The notes beneath the pieces were generated by a model. It worked only from the letters and a program-made list of their open reading frames with translations. It searched no databases and was not told the DNA's origin. The position numbers and the translations under genes are program-made. A stretch of DNA of 64,000 nt. It comes from Megachile rotundata. Lineage: Eukaryota; Arthropoda; Insecta; Hymenoptera; Megachilidae. Positions 42,070-56,757 of the stretch are shown piece by piece. Every line of letters starts with the position of its first letter. Position 1 is the first letter of the stretch. The DNA lies in NCBI RefSeq assembly GCF_050947335.1, contig NW_027473528.1:183737-247736 (forward strand), in the 5' to 3' direction.

Positions 42070-45000
42070 GAGTTAGATTGATAATAATAAGAGTAATGAG
42101 TATAGTAATTGTCGTCCTATCGATCATATAAGCGTAATATGGCTAATAATATGAGTTAGTTTGATAACAGTGAGTGTAATAAGTATAGCAATTGTCGTTA
42201 TATCGATCATATAGGCATAATATGGCTAATAATATGAGTTAGATTGATAATAATAAGAGTAATGAGTATAGTAATTGTCGTCCTATCGATCATATAAGCA
42301 TATTATGGCTAATAATATGAGTTAGATTGATAATAATAAGAGTAATGTGTATAGTAATTGTCGTCCTATCGATCATATAAGCATAACATGGCTAATAATA
42401 TGAGTTAGATTGATAATAATAAGAGTAATGAGTATAGTAATTGTCGTCCTATCGATCATATAAGCATAATATGGCTAATAATATGAGTTAGATTGATATT
42501 AATAAGAGTAATAAGTATAGTAATTGTCGTTATATCGATCATATAAGCATAATATGGCTAATAATATGAGTTAGATTGATAATAATAAGAGTAATGAGTA
42601 TAGTAATTGTCGTCCTATCGATCATATAAGCATATTATGGCTAATAATATGAGTTAGATTGATAATAATAAGAGTAATGTGTATAGCAATTGTCGTCCTA
42701 TCGATCATATAAGCATAATATGGCTAATAATATGAGTTAGATTGATAATAATAAGAGTAATGAGTATAGTAATTGTCGTCCTATCGATCATATAAGCATA
42801 ATATGGCTAATAATATGAGTTAGGCTGATATTAATAAAAGTAATAAGTATAGTAATTGTCGTTCTATCGATCATATAAGCACAATATGGGTAATAACATG
42901 AGTTAGATTGATAATAATGAGAGTAATAAGTATAGTAATTGTCGTTCTATCGGTCATATAACCATAATATGGCTAATAATATGAGTTAGATTGATAATAA
43001 TGAGAGTAATAAGAATAGTAATTGTCGTTATATCGACCAAGTAAGCATAATATGCCTAATAATATGAGTTAGATTGATAATAATAAGAGTAATGAATATA
43101 GTAATTGTCGTCCTATCGATCATATAAGCATAATATGGCTAGTAATATGAGTTAGATTGATAATAATAAGAGTAATGAGTATAGTAATTGTCGTTATATC
43201 GATCATATAAGCATAATATGCCTAATAATATGAGTTAGATTGTTAATAAAAAGAGTAATACGTATAGTAATTGTAGTTCTATCGGTCATATGACCATAAT
43301 ATGGCTAATAATATGGGTTAGATTGATAATAATGTGAGTAATGAGTATAGTAATTGTCGTTCTATCGATCATATAAGCGTAATATGGCTAATAATATGAG
43401 TTAGTTTGATAACAGTGAGTGTAATAAGTATAGTAATTGTCGTTATATCGATCATATAAGCATAATATGGCTAATAATACGAGTTAGATTGATATAAATA
43501 AGAGTAATGAGTATAGTAATTGTCGTCCAATCGATCATATAAGCATAATATGGCTAATAATGTGAGATAGATTGATAATAATGAGAGTAATAAGAATAGT
43601 AATTGTCGTTATATCGACCAAGTAAGCATAATATGCCTAATAATATGAGTTAGATTGATAATAATAAGAGTAATGAATATAGTAATTGTCGTCCTATCGA
43701 TCATATAAGCATAATATGGCTAGTAATATGAGTTAGATTGATAATAATAAGAGTAATGAGTATAGTAATTGTCGTCCTATCGATCATATAAGCATAATAT
43801 GGCTAATAATATGAGTTAGATTGATAATAATAAGAGTAATGAGTATAGTAATTGTCGTTATATCGATCATATAAGCATAATATGGCTAATAATATGAGTT
43901 AGATTGATAATAATGAGAGTAATAAGTATAGTAATTGTCGTTATATCGATCATATAAGCATAATATGCCTAATAATATGAGTTAGATTGATAATAATAAG
44001 AGTAATGAGTATAGTAATTGTCGTCCTATCGATCATATAAGCATAGTATGGCTAATAATATGAGTTAGATTGATAATAATAAGAGTAATGAGTATAGCAA
44101 TTGTCGTTCTATCGATCATATAAGCGTAATATGGCTAATAATATGAGTTAGTTTGATAACAGTGAGTGTAATAAGTATAGCAATTGTCGTTATATCGATC
44201 ATATAAGCATAATATGGCTAATAATATGAGTTAGATTGATAATAATAAGAGTAATGAGTATAGTAATTGTCGTCCTATCGATCATATAAGCATATTATGG
44301 CTAATAATATGAGTTAGATTGATAATAATAAGAGTAATGAGTATAGTAATTGTCGTCCTATCGATCATATAAGCATAATATGGCTAATAATATGAGTTAG
44401 ATTGATAATAATAAGAGTAATGAGTATAGTAATTGTCGTCCTATCGATCATATAAGCATAATATGGCTAATAATATGAGTTAGATTGATAACAGTGAGTG
44501 TAATAAGTATAGTAATTGTCGTTATATCGATCATATAAGTATAATATGGCTAATAATATGAGTTAGATTGATAATAATAAGAGTAATGAGTATAGTAATT
44601 GTCGTCCAATCGATCATATAAGCATAATATGGCTAATAATATGAGTTAGATTGATAATAATGAGAGTAATAAGTATAGTAATTGTCGTTATATCGATCAT
44701 ATAAGCATAATATGCCTAAGAATATGAGTTAGATTGATAATAATCAGAGTAATGAGTATAGTAATTGTCGTCCTATCGATCATATAAGCATAATATGGCT
44801 AATAATATGAGTTAGATTGATAATAATAAGAGTAATGAGTATAGTAATTGTCGTCCTATCGATCATATAAGCGTAATATGGCTAATAATATGAGTTAGTT
44901 TGATAACAGTGAGTGTAATAACTATAGCAATTGTCGTTATATCGATCATATAAGCATAATATGGCTAATAATATGAGTTAGATTGATAATAATAAGAGTA

Positions 45001-45638
45001 ATGAGTATAGTAATTGTCGTCCTATCGATCATATAAGCATAATATGGCTAATAATATGAGTTAGATTGATATTAATAAAAGTAATAAGTATAGTAATTGT
45101 CGTTCTATCGATCATATAAGCACAATATGGGTAATAACATGAGTTAGATTGATAATAATGAGAGTAATAAGTATAGTAATTGTCGTTCTATCGGTCATAT
45201 AACCATAATATGGCTAATAATATGAGTTAGATTGATAATAATGAGAGTAATAAGAATAGTAATTGTCGTTATATCGACCAAGTAAGCATAATATGCCTAA
45301 TAATATGAGTTAGATTGATAATAATAAGAGTAATGAATATAGTAATTGTCGTCCTATCGATCATATAAGCATAATATGGCTAGTAATATGAGTTAGATTG
45401 ATAATAATAAGAGTAATGAGTATAGTAATTGTCGTTATATCGATCATATAAGCATAATATGCCTAATAATATGAGTTAGATTGTTAATGAAAAGAGTAAT
45501 ACGTATAGTAATTGTAGTTCTATCGGTCATATGACCATAATATGGCTAATAATATGGGTTAGATTGATAATAATGTGAGTAATGAGTATAGTAATTGTCG
45601 TTCTATCGATCATATAAGCGTAATATGGCTAATAATAT
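41492..45638 (+). repeat. E block, copy 1 (50 monomers)
   Basis: It opens with a 7-monomer D cassette (41492-42069) carrying GGCTTATAATATCAG (41564), GAAGCTTAATATGG and an 80-bp monomer with GATAATAAGGG. It continues as A/B/C/P sequence with TTAGGCTGATATT (42823). It recurs at 53269-57421, offset 11777 bp before and 11783 bp after a 6-bp insertion in the second copy. The match ends at 45638: copy 1 then has a GATAATAATGAGAG monomer where copy 2 has GTTTGATAACAG. Confidence 0.87.
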
Positions 45639-48600
45639 GAGTTAGATTGATAATAATGAGAGTAATAAGTATAGTAATTGTCGTTATATCGATCATATAA
45701 GCATAATATGGCTAATAATATGAGTTAGTTTGATAACAGTGAGTGTAATAACTATAGCAATTGTCGTTATATCGATCATATAAGCATAATATGGCTAATA
45801 ATACGAGTTAGATTGATATAAATAAGAGTAAGGAGTATAGTAATTGTCGTCCAATCGATCATATAAGCATAATATGGCTAATAATGTGAGATAGATTGAT
45901 AATAATGAGAGTAATAAGAATAGTAATTGTCGTTATATCGACCAAGTAAGCATAATATGCCTAATAATATGAGTTAGATTGATAATAATAAGAGTAATGA
46001 ATATAGTAATTGTCGTCCTATCGATCATATAAGCATAATATGGCTAGTAATATGAGTTAGATTGATAATAATAAGAGTAATGAGTATAGTAATTGTCGTC
46101 CTATCGATCATATAAGCATAATATGGCTAATAATATGAGTTAGATTGATAATAATAAGAGTAATGAGTATAGTAATTGTCGTTATATCGATCATATAAGC
46201 ATAATATGCCTAATAATATGAGTTAGATTGTTAATAAAAAGAGTAATACGTAGAGTAATTGTAGTTCTATCGGTCATATAACCAAAATATGGCTAATAAT
46301 ATGAGTTAGATTGATAATAATGTGAGTAATAAGTATAGTAATTGTCGTTATATCGATCATATAAGCATAATATGGCTAATAATATGAGTTAGATTGATAT
46401 AAATAAGAGTAATGAGTATAGTAATTGTCGTCCAATCGATCATATAAGCATAATATGGCTAATAATATGAGTTAGATTGATAATAATGAGAGTAATAAGT
46501 ATAGTAATTGTCGTTATATCGATCATATAAGCATAATATGCCTAATAATATGAGTTAGATTGATAATAATAAGAGTAATGAGTATAGTAATTGTCGTCCT
46601 ATCGATCATATAAGCATAATATGGCTAATAATATGAGTTAGATTGATAATAATAAGAGTAATGAGTATAGCAATTGTCGTTCTATCGATCATATAAGCGT
46701 AATATGGCTAATAATATGAGTTAGTTTGATAACAGTGAGTGTAATAAGTATAGCAATTGTCGTTATATCGATCATATAAGCATAATATGGCTAATAATAT
46801 GAGTTAGATTGATAATAATAAGAGTAATGAGTATAGTAATTGTCGTCCTATCGATCATATAAGCATATTATGGCTAATAATATGAGTTAGATTGATAATA
46901 ATAAGAGTAATGTGTATAGCAATTGTCGTCCTATCGATCATATAAGCATAATATGGCTAATAATATGAGATAGATTGATAATAATGAGAGTAATGAGTAT
47001 AGTAATTGTCGTTATATCGATCATATAAGCATAATATGCCTAATAATATGAGTTAGATTGATAATAATAAGAGTAATGAGTATAGTAATTGTCGTCCTAT
47101 CGATCATATAAGCATAATATGGCTAATAATATGAGTTAGATTGATAATAATAAGAGTAATGAGTATAGTAATTGTCGTCCTATCGATCATATAAGCATAA
47201 TATGGCTAATAATATGAGTTAGATTGATAATAATAAGAGTAATGAGTATAGTAATTGTCGTCCTATCGATCATATAAGCGTAATATGGCTAATAATATGA
47301 GTTAGTTTGATAACAGTGAGTGTAATAAGTATAGCAATTGTCGTTATATCGATCATATAAGTATAATATGGCTAATAATATGAGTTAGATTGATAATAAT
47401 AAGAGTAATGAGTATAGTAATTGTCGTCCAATCGATCATATAAGCATAATATGGCTAATAATATGAGTTAGATTGATAATAATGAGAGTAATAAGTATAG
47501 TAATTGTCGTTATATCGATCATATAAGCATAATATGCCTAAGAATATGAGTTAGATTGATAATAATAAGAGTAATGAGTATAGTAATTGTCGTCCTATCG
47601 ATCATATAAGCATAATATGGCTAATAATATGAGTTAGATTGATAATAATAAGAGTAATGAGTATAGTAATTGTCGTCCTATCGATCATATAAGCGTAATA
47701 TGGCTAATAATATGAGTTAGTTTGATAACAGTGAGTGTAATAACTATAGCAATTGTCGTTATATCGATCATATAAGCATAATATGGCTAATAATATGAGT
47801 TAGATTGATAATAATAAGAGTAATGAGTATAGTAATTGTCGTCCTATCGATCATATAAGCATAATATGGCTAATAATATGAGTTAGATTGATATTAATAA
47901 AAGTAATAAGTATAGTAATTGTCGTTCTATCGATCATATAAGCACAATATGGGTAATAACATGAGTTAGATTGATAATAATGAGAGTAATAAGTATAGTA
48001 ATTGTCGTTCTATCGGTCATATAACCATAATATGGCTAATAATATGAGTTAGATTGATAATAATGAGAGTAATAAGAATAGTAATTGTCGTTATATCGAC
48101 CAAGTAAGCATAATATGCCTAATAATATGAGTTAGATTGATAATAATAAGAGTAATGAATATAGTAATTGTCGTCCTATCGATCATATAAGCATAATATG
48201 GCTAGTAATATGAGTTAGATTGATAATAATAAGAGTAATGAGTATAGTAATTGTCGTTATATCGATCATATAAGCATAATATGCCTAATAATATGAGTTA
48301 GATTGTTAATGAAAAGAGTAATACGTATAGTAATTGTAGTTCTATCGGTCATATGACCATAATATGGCTAATAATATGGGTTAGATTGATAATAATGTGA
48401 GTAATGAGTATAGTAATTGTCGTTCTATCGATCATATAAGCGTAATATGGCTAATAATATGAGTTAGTTTGATAACAGTGAGTGTAATAAGTATAGTAAT
48501 TGTCGTTATATCGATCATATAAGCATAATATGGCTAATAATACGAGTTAGATTGATATAAATAAGAGTAATGAGTATAGTAATTGTCGTCCAATCGATCA

Positions 48601-48792
48601 TATAAGCATAATATGGCTAATAATGTGAGATAGATTGATAATAATGAGAGTAATAAGAATAGTAATTGTCGTTATATCGACCAAGTAAGCATAATATGCC
48701 TAATAATATGAGTTAGATTGATAATAATAAGAGTAATGAATATAGTAATTGTCGTCCTATCGATCATATAAGCATAATATGGCTAGTAATAT
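45639..48792 (+). repeat. Mosaic R-type stretch
   Basis: This stretch is built from pieces of R blocks. 45805-47381 follows 38504-40080 (offset 7301 bp, 19 monomers). 47382-48792 follows 58584-59994 (offset 11202 bp). The TTAATGAAAAGAG monomers at 45483 and 48305 are 2822 bp apart (34 x 83). At 48792 it jumps to a point 13 monomers further along the R order. All joins are in register. No non-satellite sequence is seen. Confidence 0.78.
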
Positions 48793-50618
48793 GAGTTAGA
48801 TTGATAATAATAAGAGTAATGAGTATAGTAATTGTCGTCCTATCGATCATATAAGCATAATATGGCTAATAATATGAGTTAGATTGATAATAATAAGAGT
48901 AATGAGTATAGTAATTGTCGTCCTATCGATCATATAAGCGTAATATGGCTAATAATATGAGTTAGTTTGATAACAGTGAGTGTAATAAGTATAGCAATTG
49001 TCGTTATATCGATCATATAGGCATAATATGGCTAATAATATGAGTTAGATTGATAATAATAAGAGTAATGAGTATAGTAATTGTCGTCCTATCGATCATA
49101 TAAGCATATTATGGCTAATAATATGAGTTAGATTGATAATAATAAGAGTAATGTGTATAGTAATTGTCGTCCTATCGATCATATAAGCATATTATGGCTA
49201 ATAATATGAGTTAGATTGATAATAATAAGAGTAATGAGTATAGTAATTGTCGTCCTATCGATCATATAAGCATAATATGGCTAATAATATGAGTTAGATT
49301 GATATTAATAAGAGTAATAAGTATAGTAATTGTCGTCCTATCGATCATATAAGCATAATATGGCTAATAATATGAGTTAGATTGATAATAATAAGAGTAA
49401 TGAGTATAGTAATTGTCGTTCTATCGATCATATAAGCATAATATGGCTAATAATATGAGTTAGATTGATAATAATAAGACTAATGAGTATAGTAATTGTC
49501 GTCCTATCGATCATATAAGCATAATATGGCTAATAATATGAGTTAGATTGATAATAATAAGAGTAATAAGTATAGTAATTGTCGTTCTATCGGTCATATA
49601 ACCATAATATGTCTAATAATATGAGTTAGATTGATAATAGTTAGTGTAATAAGTATAGTAATTGTCGTTCTATCGGTCATATAACCATAATATGGCTAAT
49701 AATATGAGTTAGTTTGATAACAGTGAGTGTAATAAGTATAGTAATTGTCGTTATATCGATCATATAAGTATAATATGGCTAATAATATGAGTTAGATTGA
49801 TAATAATAAGAGTAATGAGTATAGTAATTGTCGTCCAATCGATCATATAAGCATAATATGGCTAATAATATGAGTTAGATTGATAATAATAAGAGTAATG
49901 TGTATAGCAATTGTCGTCCTATCGATCATATAAGCATAATATGGCTAATAATATGAGTTAGATTGATAATAATAAGAGTAATGAGTATAGTAATTGTCGT
50001 CCTATCGATCATATAAGCATAATATGGCTAATAATATGAGTTAGATTGATATTAATAAAAGTAATAAGTATAGTAATTGTCGTTCTATCGATCATATAAG
50101 CACAATATGGGTAATAACATGAGTTAGATTGATAATAATGAGAGTAATAAGTATAGTAATTGTCGTTCTATCGGTCATATAACCATAATATGGCTAATAA
50201 TATGAGTTAGATTGATAATAATGAGAGTAATAAGAATAGTAATTGTCGTTATATCGACCAAGTAAGCATAATATGCCTAATAATATGAGTTAGATTGATA
50301 ATAATAAGAGTAATGAATATAGTAATTGTCGTCCTATCGATCATATAAGCATAATATGGCTAGTAATATGAGTTAGATTGATAATAATAAGAGTAATGAG
50401 CATAGTAATTGTCGTCCTATCGATCATATAAGCATAATATGGCTAATAATATGAGTTAGATTGATATTAATAAGAGTAATAAGTATAGTAATTGTCGTTC
50501 TATCGATCATATAAGCACAATATGGGTAATAATATGAGTTAGATTGATAATAATGAGAGTAATAAGTATAGTAATTGTCGTTCTATCGGTCATATAACCA
50601 TAATATGGCTAATAATAT
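48793..50618 (+). repeat. 22-monomer block, partner of 61074-62899
   Basis: These 1826 bp (22 x 83) match 61074-62899 at offset 12281 bp. Markers are CATATAGGCATAATATGG (near 49017), AATAAGACTAATGAG (49478) and GATAATAGTTAGTG. It crosses the start of F copy 2 at 50287. The duplicated unit on the right side of the window is therefore longer than F alone. Confidence 0.83.
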
Positions 50619-51525
50619 GAGTTAGATTGATAATAATAAGAGTAATGAGTATAGTAATTGTTGTCCTATCGATCATATAAGCATATTATGGCTAATAATA
50701 TGAGTTAGATTCATAATAATAAGAGGAATGTGTATAGCAATTGTCGTCCTATCGATCATATAACCATAATATGGCGAATAATATGAGTTAGATTGATAAT
50801 AATGAGAGTAATAAGTATAGTAATTGTCGTTATATCGATCATATAAGCATAATATGCCTAAGAATATGAGTTAGATTGATAATAATAAGAGTAATGAGTA
50901 TAGTAATTGTCGTCCTATCGATCATATAAGCATAATATGGCTAATAATATGAGTTAGATTGATAATAATAAGAGTAATGAGTATAGTAATTGTCGTTATA
51001 TCGATCATATAAGCATAATATGGCTAATAATATGAGTTAGATTGATAATAAGAGTAATGAGTATAGTAATTGTAGTTCTATCGATCATATCTACATAATA
51101 TGGTTAATAATATGAGTTAGATTCATAATAATAAGTGTAATAAGTATAGTGATTGTCGTTCTATCGAGCAAATTTGCATAATATGGTTAATAATATGAGT
51201 TAGATTGATAACATTGGGTGTAATAAGTATAGTAATTGTAGTTCTATCGGTCATTGAAGCATAATATGGCTAATAATATGAGTTAGATTGATAATAAGAG
51301 TAATGAGTATAGTAATTGTAGTTCTATCGATTATATCTGCATAATATGGTTAATAATATGAGTTAGATTCATAATAATAAGTGTAATAACTATAGTAATT
51401 GTCGTTCTATCGATCATATAAGCATAATATGGCTAATGATATGAGTTAGAGTGATAATACTAAGTGTAGTGAGTATAGTAATTCTCATTCTATCGATCGT
51501 ATAAGCATAATATGGCTAATAATAT
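50287..51525 (+). repeat. F block, copy 2
   Basis: Same order and length as 34692-35930 (offset 15595 bp). It includes both 80-bp monomers, GAGCAAATTTGC (51166), GATAACATTGGG (51207) and the closing D monomer with ATCGATCGTATAAG. One visible difference is ATCGATTATATCTGC near 51328, where copy 1 has ATCGATCATATCTGC. The D cassette part is 51034-51525. Confidence 0.87.
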
Positions 51526-51608
51526 GAGTTAGATTGATAATAATAAGAGTAATGAGTATAGTAATTGTAGTTCTATCGATCATATAAGCATAATATGGCT
51601 AATAATAT

Positions 51609-52106
51609 GAGTTAGGCTGATAATAATAAGAGTAATAGGTATAGTAAATGTCGTGCTATCGATCATATCTGCATAATATGGTTAGTAATATAAGTTAGAT
51701 TGATAATAGTGAGTGTAATAAGTATAGTAATTGTCGTTCTATCGATCATATAAGCATAATATGGCTAATAATATGAGATAGATTGATAATAATAGGAGTA
51801 ATAAGTATAGTAATTATCGTTCTATCGATCATTTAAGCATAATATGGCTAATAATATGAGTTAGATTGATAACAATAACAGTAATAAGTCTAGTAATTGT
51901 CGTTCTATCGATAATATTAGCATGATATGGCTAATAATATGAGTTAGATTGATAATACTAAGAGTAGTGAGTATAGTAATTGTAGTTCTATCGATCATTT
52001 AAGCATAATATGGCTTATAATATGAGTTAGATTGATAATAATAACAGTAATAAGTATAGTAATTGTCGTTCTATCGATAATATAAGCATAATATGGCTAA
52101 TAATAT
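51609..52106 (+). repeat. 6-monomer unit, copy 1 of a 14-monomer repeat
   Basis: These 498 bp match 52771-53268 at 1162 bp. Differences include TTAGTAATATAAG against TTAATAATATGAG in the first monomer, GTCTAG against GTCAAG, and ATATGAGTT against ATATGTGTT. Confidence 0.82.
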
Positions 52107-52770
52107 GAGTTAGATTGATAATACTAAGAGTAGTGAGTATAGTAATTCTCGTTCTATCGATCATAGAAGCATAATATGGCTAATAATATGAGTTAGATTG
52201 ATAACAGCAAGTGTAATAAGTATAATAAATGTCGTGCTATCGATCATATCTGCATAATATGGTTAATAATATGAGTTAGATTGATAATAGTAAGAGTAAT
52301 GTGTATAGTAATTGTCGTTCTATCGATCATATAAGCATAATATGGCTAATAATATGAGTTATATTTATAATAATAAGGGTAATAAGTATAGTAATTGTCG
52401 TTCTATCGATATTATAAGCATAATATGGCTAATAATATGAGTTAGATTGATAACAATAACAGTAATAAGTATAGTAATTGTCGTTCTATCGATATTATAA
52501 GCATAATATGGCTAATAATATGAGTTAGATTGATAATAATACGAGTAATAAGTATAGTAATCGTCGTTCTGTCGATCATTTAAGCATAATATGGCTAATA
52601 ATATGAGTTAGGTTGATAATAATAAGAGTAATAAGTATAGTGATTGTCGTTCTGTCGATCAAATTTGCATAATATGGTTAATAATATGAGTTAGATTGAT
52701 AACAGTGAGTGTAATAAATATAGTAGTTGTCGCTCTGTCAATCATATAAGCATAATATGGCTAATAATAT

Positions 52771-53268
52771 GAGTTAGGCTGATAATAATAAGAGTAATAG
52801 GTATAGTAAATGTCGTGCTATCGATCATATCTGCATAATATGGTTAATAATATGAGTTAGATTGATAATAGTGAGTGTAATAAGTATAGTAATTGTCGTT
52901 CTATCGATCATATAAGCATAATATGGCTAATAATATGAGTTAGATTGATAATAATAGGAGTAATAAGTATAGTAATTATCGTTCTATCGATCATTTAAGC
53001 ATAATATGGCTAATAATATGAGTTAGATTGATAACAATAACAGTAATAAGTCAAGTAATTGTCGTTCTATCGATAATATTAGCATGATATGGCTAATAAT
53101 ATGTGTTAGATTGATAATACTAAGAGTAGTGAGTATAGTAATTGTAGTTCTATCGATCATTTAAGCATAATATGGCTTATAATAAGAGTTAGATTGACAA
53201 TAATAACAGTAATAAGTATAGTAATTGTCGTTCTATCGATAATATAAGCATGATATGGCTAATAATAT
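52771..53268 (+). repeat. 6-monomer unit, copy 2 of a 14-monomer repeat
   Basis: Partner of 51609-52106. Only six of the expected 14 monomers are present before the order switches to E copy 2 at 53269. This suggests that the E duplication landed on, or truncated, this repeat. Confidence 0.82.
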
Positions 53269-53960
53269 GAGTTAGATTGATAATACTAAGAGTAGTGAGT
53301 ATAGTAATTGTAGTTCTATCGATCATTTAAGCATAATATGGCTTATAATATCAGTTAGATTGATAATAATAACAGTAATAAGTATAGTAATTGTCGTTCT
53401 ATCGATAATATAAGCATAATATGGCTAATAATATGAGATAGATTGATAATACTAAGAGTAGTGAGTATAGTAATTCTCGTTCTATCGATTATAGAAGCTT
53501 AATATGGCTAATAATATGAGTTAGATTGATAATAATAAGAGTAATAAGTATAGTAATTGTCGTTCTATCGATCATTGAAGCATAATATGGCTAATAATAT
53601 GAGTTAGATTGATAATAAGGGTAATGAGTATAGTAATTGTAGTTCTATCGATCATATCTGCATAATATGGTTAATAATATGAGTTAGATTCATAATAATA
53701 AGTGTAATAAGTATAGTAATTGTCGTTCTATCGATCATATAAGCATAATATGGCTAATAATATGAGTTAGAGTGATAATACTAAGAGTAGTGAGTAGAGT
53801 AATTCTCATTCTATCGATCATATAAGCATAATATGGCTAATAATATGAGTTAGATTGATAATAATAAGAGTAATGAGTATAGTAATTGTCGTCCTATCGA
53901 TCATATAAGCGTAATATGGCTAATAATATGAGTTAGTTTGATAACAGTGAGTGTAATAAG

Positions 53961-53972
53961 TATAGCTATAGC
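53961..53972 (+). repeat. 6-bp tandem duplication TATAGC x2 inside a B monomer
   Basis: The monomer reads GTAATAAGTATAGCTATAGCAATTG, with TATAGC doubled. The corresponding monomer of E copy 1, near 42187, has a single TATAGC. This makes an 89-bp monomer and shifts the E offset from 11777 to 11783. Confidence 0.9.
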
Positions 53973-54516
53973 AATTGTCGTTATATCGATCATATAGGCA
54001 TAATATGGCTAATAATATGAGTTAGATTGATAATAATAAGAGTAATGAGTATAGTAATTGTCGTCCTATCGATCATATAAGCATATTATGGCTAATAATA
54101 TGAGTTAGATTGATAATAATAAGAGTAATGTGTATAGTAATTGTCGTCCTATCGATCATATAAGCATAACATGGCTAATAATATGAGTTAGATTGATAAT
54201 AATAAGAGTAATGAGTATAGTAATTGTCGTCCTATCGATCATATAAGCATAATATGGCTAATAATATGAGTTAGATTGATATTAATAAGAGTAATAAGTA
54301 TAGTAATTGTCGTTATATCGATCATATAAGCATAATATGGCTAATAATATGAGTTAGATTGATAATAATAAGAGTAATGAGTATAGTAATTGTCGTCCTA
54401 TCGATCATATAAGCATATTATGGCTAATAATATGAGTTAGATTGATAATAATAAGAGTAATGTGTATAGCAATTGTCGTCCTATCGATCATATAAGCATA
54501 ATATGGCTAATAATAT

Positions 54517-56757
54517 GAGTTAGATTGATAATAATAAGAGTAATGAGTATAGTAATTGTCGTCCTATCGATCATATAAGCATAATATGGCTAATAATATG
54601 AGTTAGGCTGATATTAATAAAAGTAATAAGTATAGTAATTGTCGTTCTATCGATCATATAAGCACAATATGGGTAATAACATGAGTTAGATTGATAATAA
54701 TGAGAGTAATAAGTATAGTAATTGTCGTTCTATCGGTCATATAACCATAATATGGCTAATAATATGAGTTAGATTGATAATAATGAGAGTAATAAGAATA
54801 GTAATTGTCGTTATATCGACCAAGTAAGCATAATATGCCTAATAATATGAGTTAGATTGATAATAATAAGAGTAATGAATATAGTAATTGTCGTCCTATC
54901 GATCATATAAGCATAATATGGCTAGTAATATGAGTTAGATTGATAATAATAAGAGTAATGAGTATAGTAATTGTCGTTATATCGATCATATAAGCATAAT
55001 ATGCCTAATAATATGAGTTAGATTGTTAATAAAAAGAGTAATACGTATAGTAATTGTAGTTCTATCGGTCATATGACCATAATATGGCTAATAATATGGG
55101 TTAGATTGATAATAATGTGAGTAATGAGTATAGTAATTGTCGTTCTATCGATCATATAAGCGTAATATGGCTAATAATATGAGTTAGTTTGATAACAGTG
55201 AGTGTAATAAGTATAGTAATTGTCGTTATATCGATCATATAAGCATAATATGGCTAATAATACGAGTTAGATTGATATAAATAAGAGTAATGAGTATAGT
55301 AATTGTCGTCCAATCGATCATATAAGCATAATATGGCTAATAATGTGAGATAGATTGATAATAATGAGAGTAATAAGAATAGTAATTGTCGTTATATCGA
55401 CCAAGTAAGCATAATATGCCTAATAATATGAGTTAGATTGATAATAATAAGAGTAATGAATATAGTAATTGTCGTCCTATCGATCATATAAGCATAATAT
55501 GGCTAGTAATATGAGTTAGATTGATAATAATAAGAGTTATGAGTATAGTAATTGTCGTCCTATCGATCATATAAGCATAATATGGCTAATAATATGAGTT
55601 AGATTGATAATAATAAGAGTAATGAGTATAGTAATTGTCGTTATATCGATCATATAAGCATAATATGGCTAATAATATGAGTTAGATTGATAATAATGAG
55701 AGTAATAAGTATAGTAATTGTCGTTATATCGATCATATAAGCATAATATGCCTAATAATATGAGTTAGATTGATAATAATAAGAGTAATGAGTATAGTAA
55801 TTGTCGTCCTATCGATCATATAAGCATAGTATGGCTAATAATATGAGTTAGATTGATAATAATAAGAGTAATGAGTATAGCAATTGTCGTTCTATCGATC
55901 ATATAAGCGTAATATGGCTAATAATATGAGTTAGTTTGATAACAGTGAGTGTAATAAGTATAGCAATTGTCGTTATATCGATCATATAAGCATAATATGG
56001 CTAATAATATGAGTTAGATTGATAATAATAAGAGTAATGAGTATAGTAATTGTCGTCCTATCGATCATATAAGCATATTATGGCTAATAATATGAGTTAG
56101 ATTGATAATAATAAGAGTAATGAGTATAGTAATTGTCGTCCTATCGATCATATAAGCATAATATGGCTAATAATATGAGTTAGATTGATAATAATAAGAG
56201 TAATGAGTATAGTAATTGTCGTCCTATCGATCATATAAGCATAATATGGCTAATAATATGAGTTAGATTGATAACAGTGAGTGTAATAAGTATAGTAATT
56301 GTCGTTATATCGATCATATAAGTATAATATGGCTAATAATATGAGTTAGATTGATAATAATAAGAGTAATGAGTATAGTAATTGTCGTCCAATCGATCAT
56401 ATAAGCATAATATGGCTAATAATATGAGTTAGATTGATAATAATGAGAGTAATAAGTATAGTAATTGTCGTTATATCGATCATATAAGCATAATATGCCT
56501 AAGAATATGAGTTAGATTGATAATAATAAGAGTAATGAGTATAGTAATTGTCGTCCTATCGATCATATAAGCATAATATGGCTAATAATATGAGTTAGAT
56601 TGATAATAATAAGAGTAATGAGTATAGTAATTGTCGTCCTATCGATCATATAAGCGTAATATGGCTAATAATATGAGTTAGTTTGATAACAGTGAGTGTA
56701 ATAACTATAGCAATTGTCGTTATATCGATCATATAAGCATAATATGGCTAATAATAT
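54517..56757 (+). repeat. 27-monomer higher-order repeat, copy 1
   Basis: This 2241-bp unit is followed directly by copy 2 with the same monomer order. Markers 2241 bp apart are the P monomers at about 54818 and 57059 and at 55398 and 57639, TTAATAAAAAGAG at 55025 and 57266, and the private variant AAGAGTTATG at 55536 and 57777. The sharing of that rare variant shows that the tandem copy is recent. Confidence 0.9.

Larger units (their letters stand above)
51526..53268 (+). repeat. D-rich segment with a partial 14-monomer duplication
   Basis: This is the longest D-type stretch right of the gap. Together with the flanking F and E cassettes it makes 51034-53846 continuously D-type. Variants peculiar to it include TTAGGCTGATAATAATAAG, AATAGGTATAGTAAATGTCGTGC, GATAATAGTGAGTG, GATAATAATAGGAG, ATAATATTAGCATGATATGG and GTCGATCAAATTTGC. 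51609-52106 recurs at 52771-53268, offset 1162 bp (14 x 83). The repeat stops exactly where E copy 2 begins. Confidence 0.83.
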
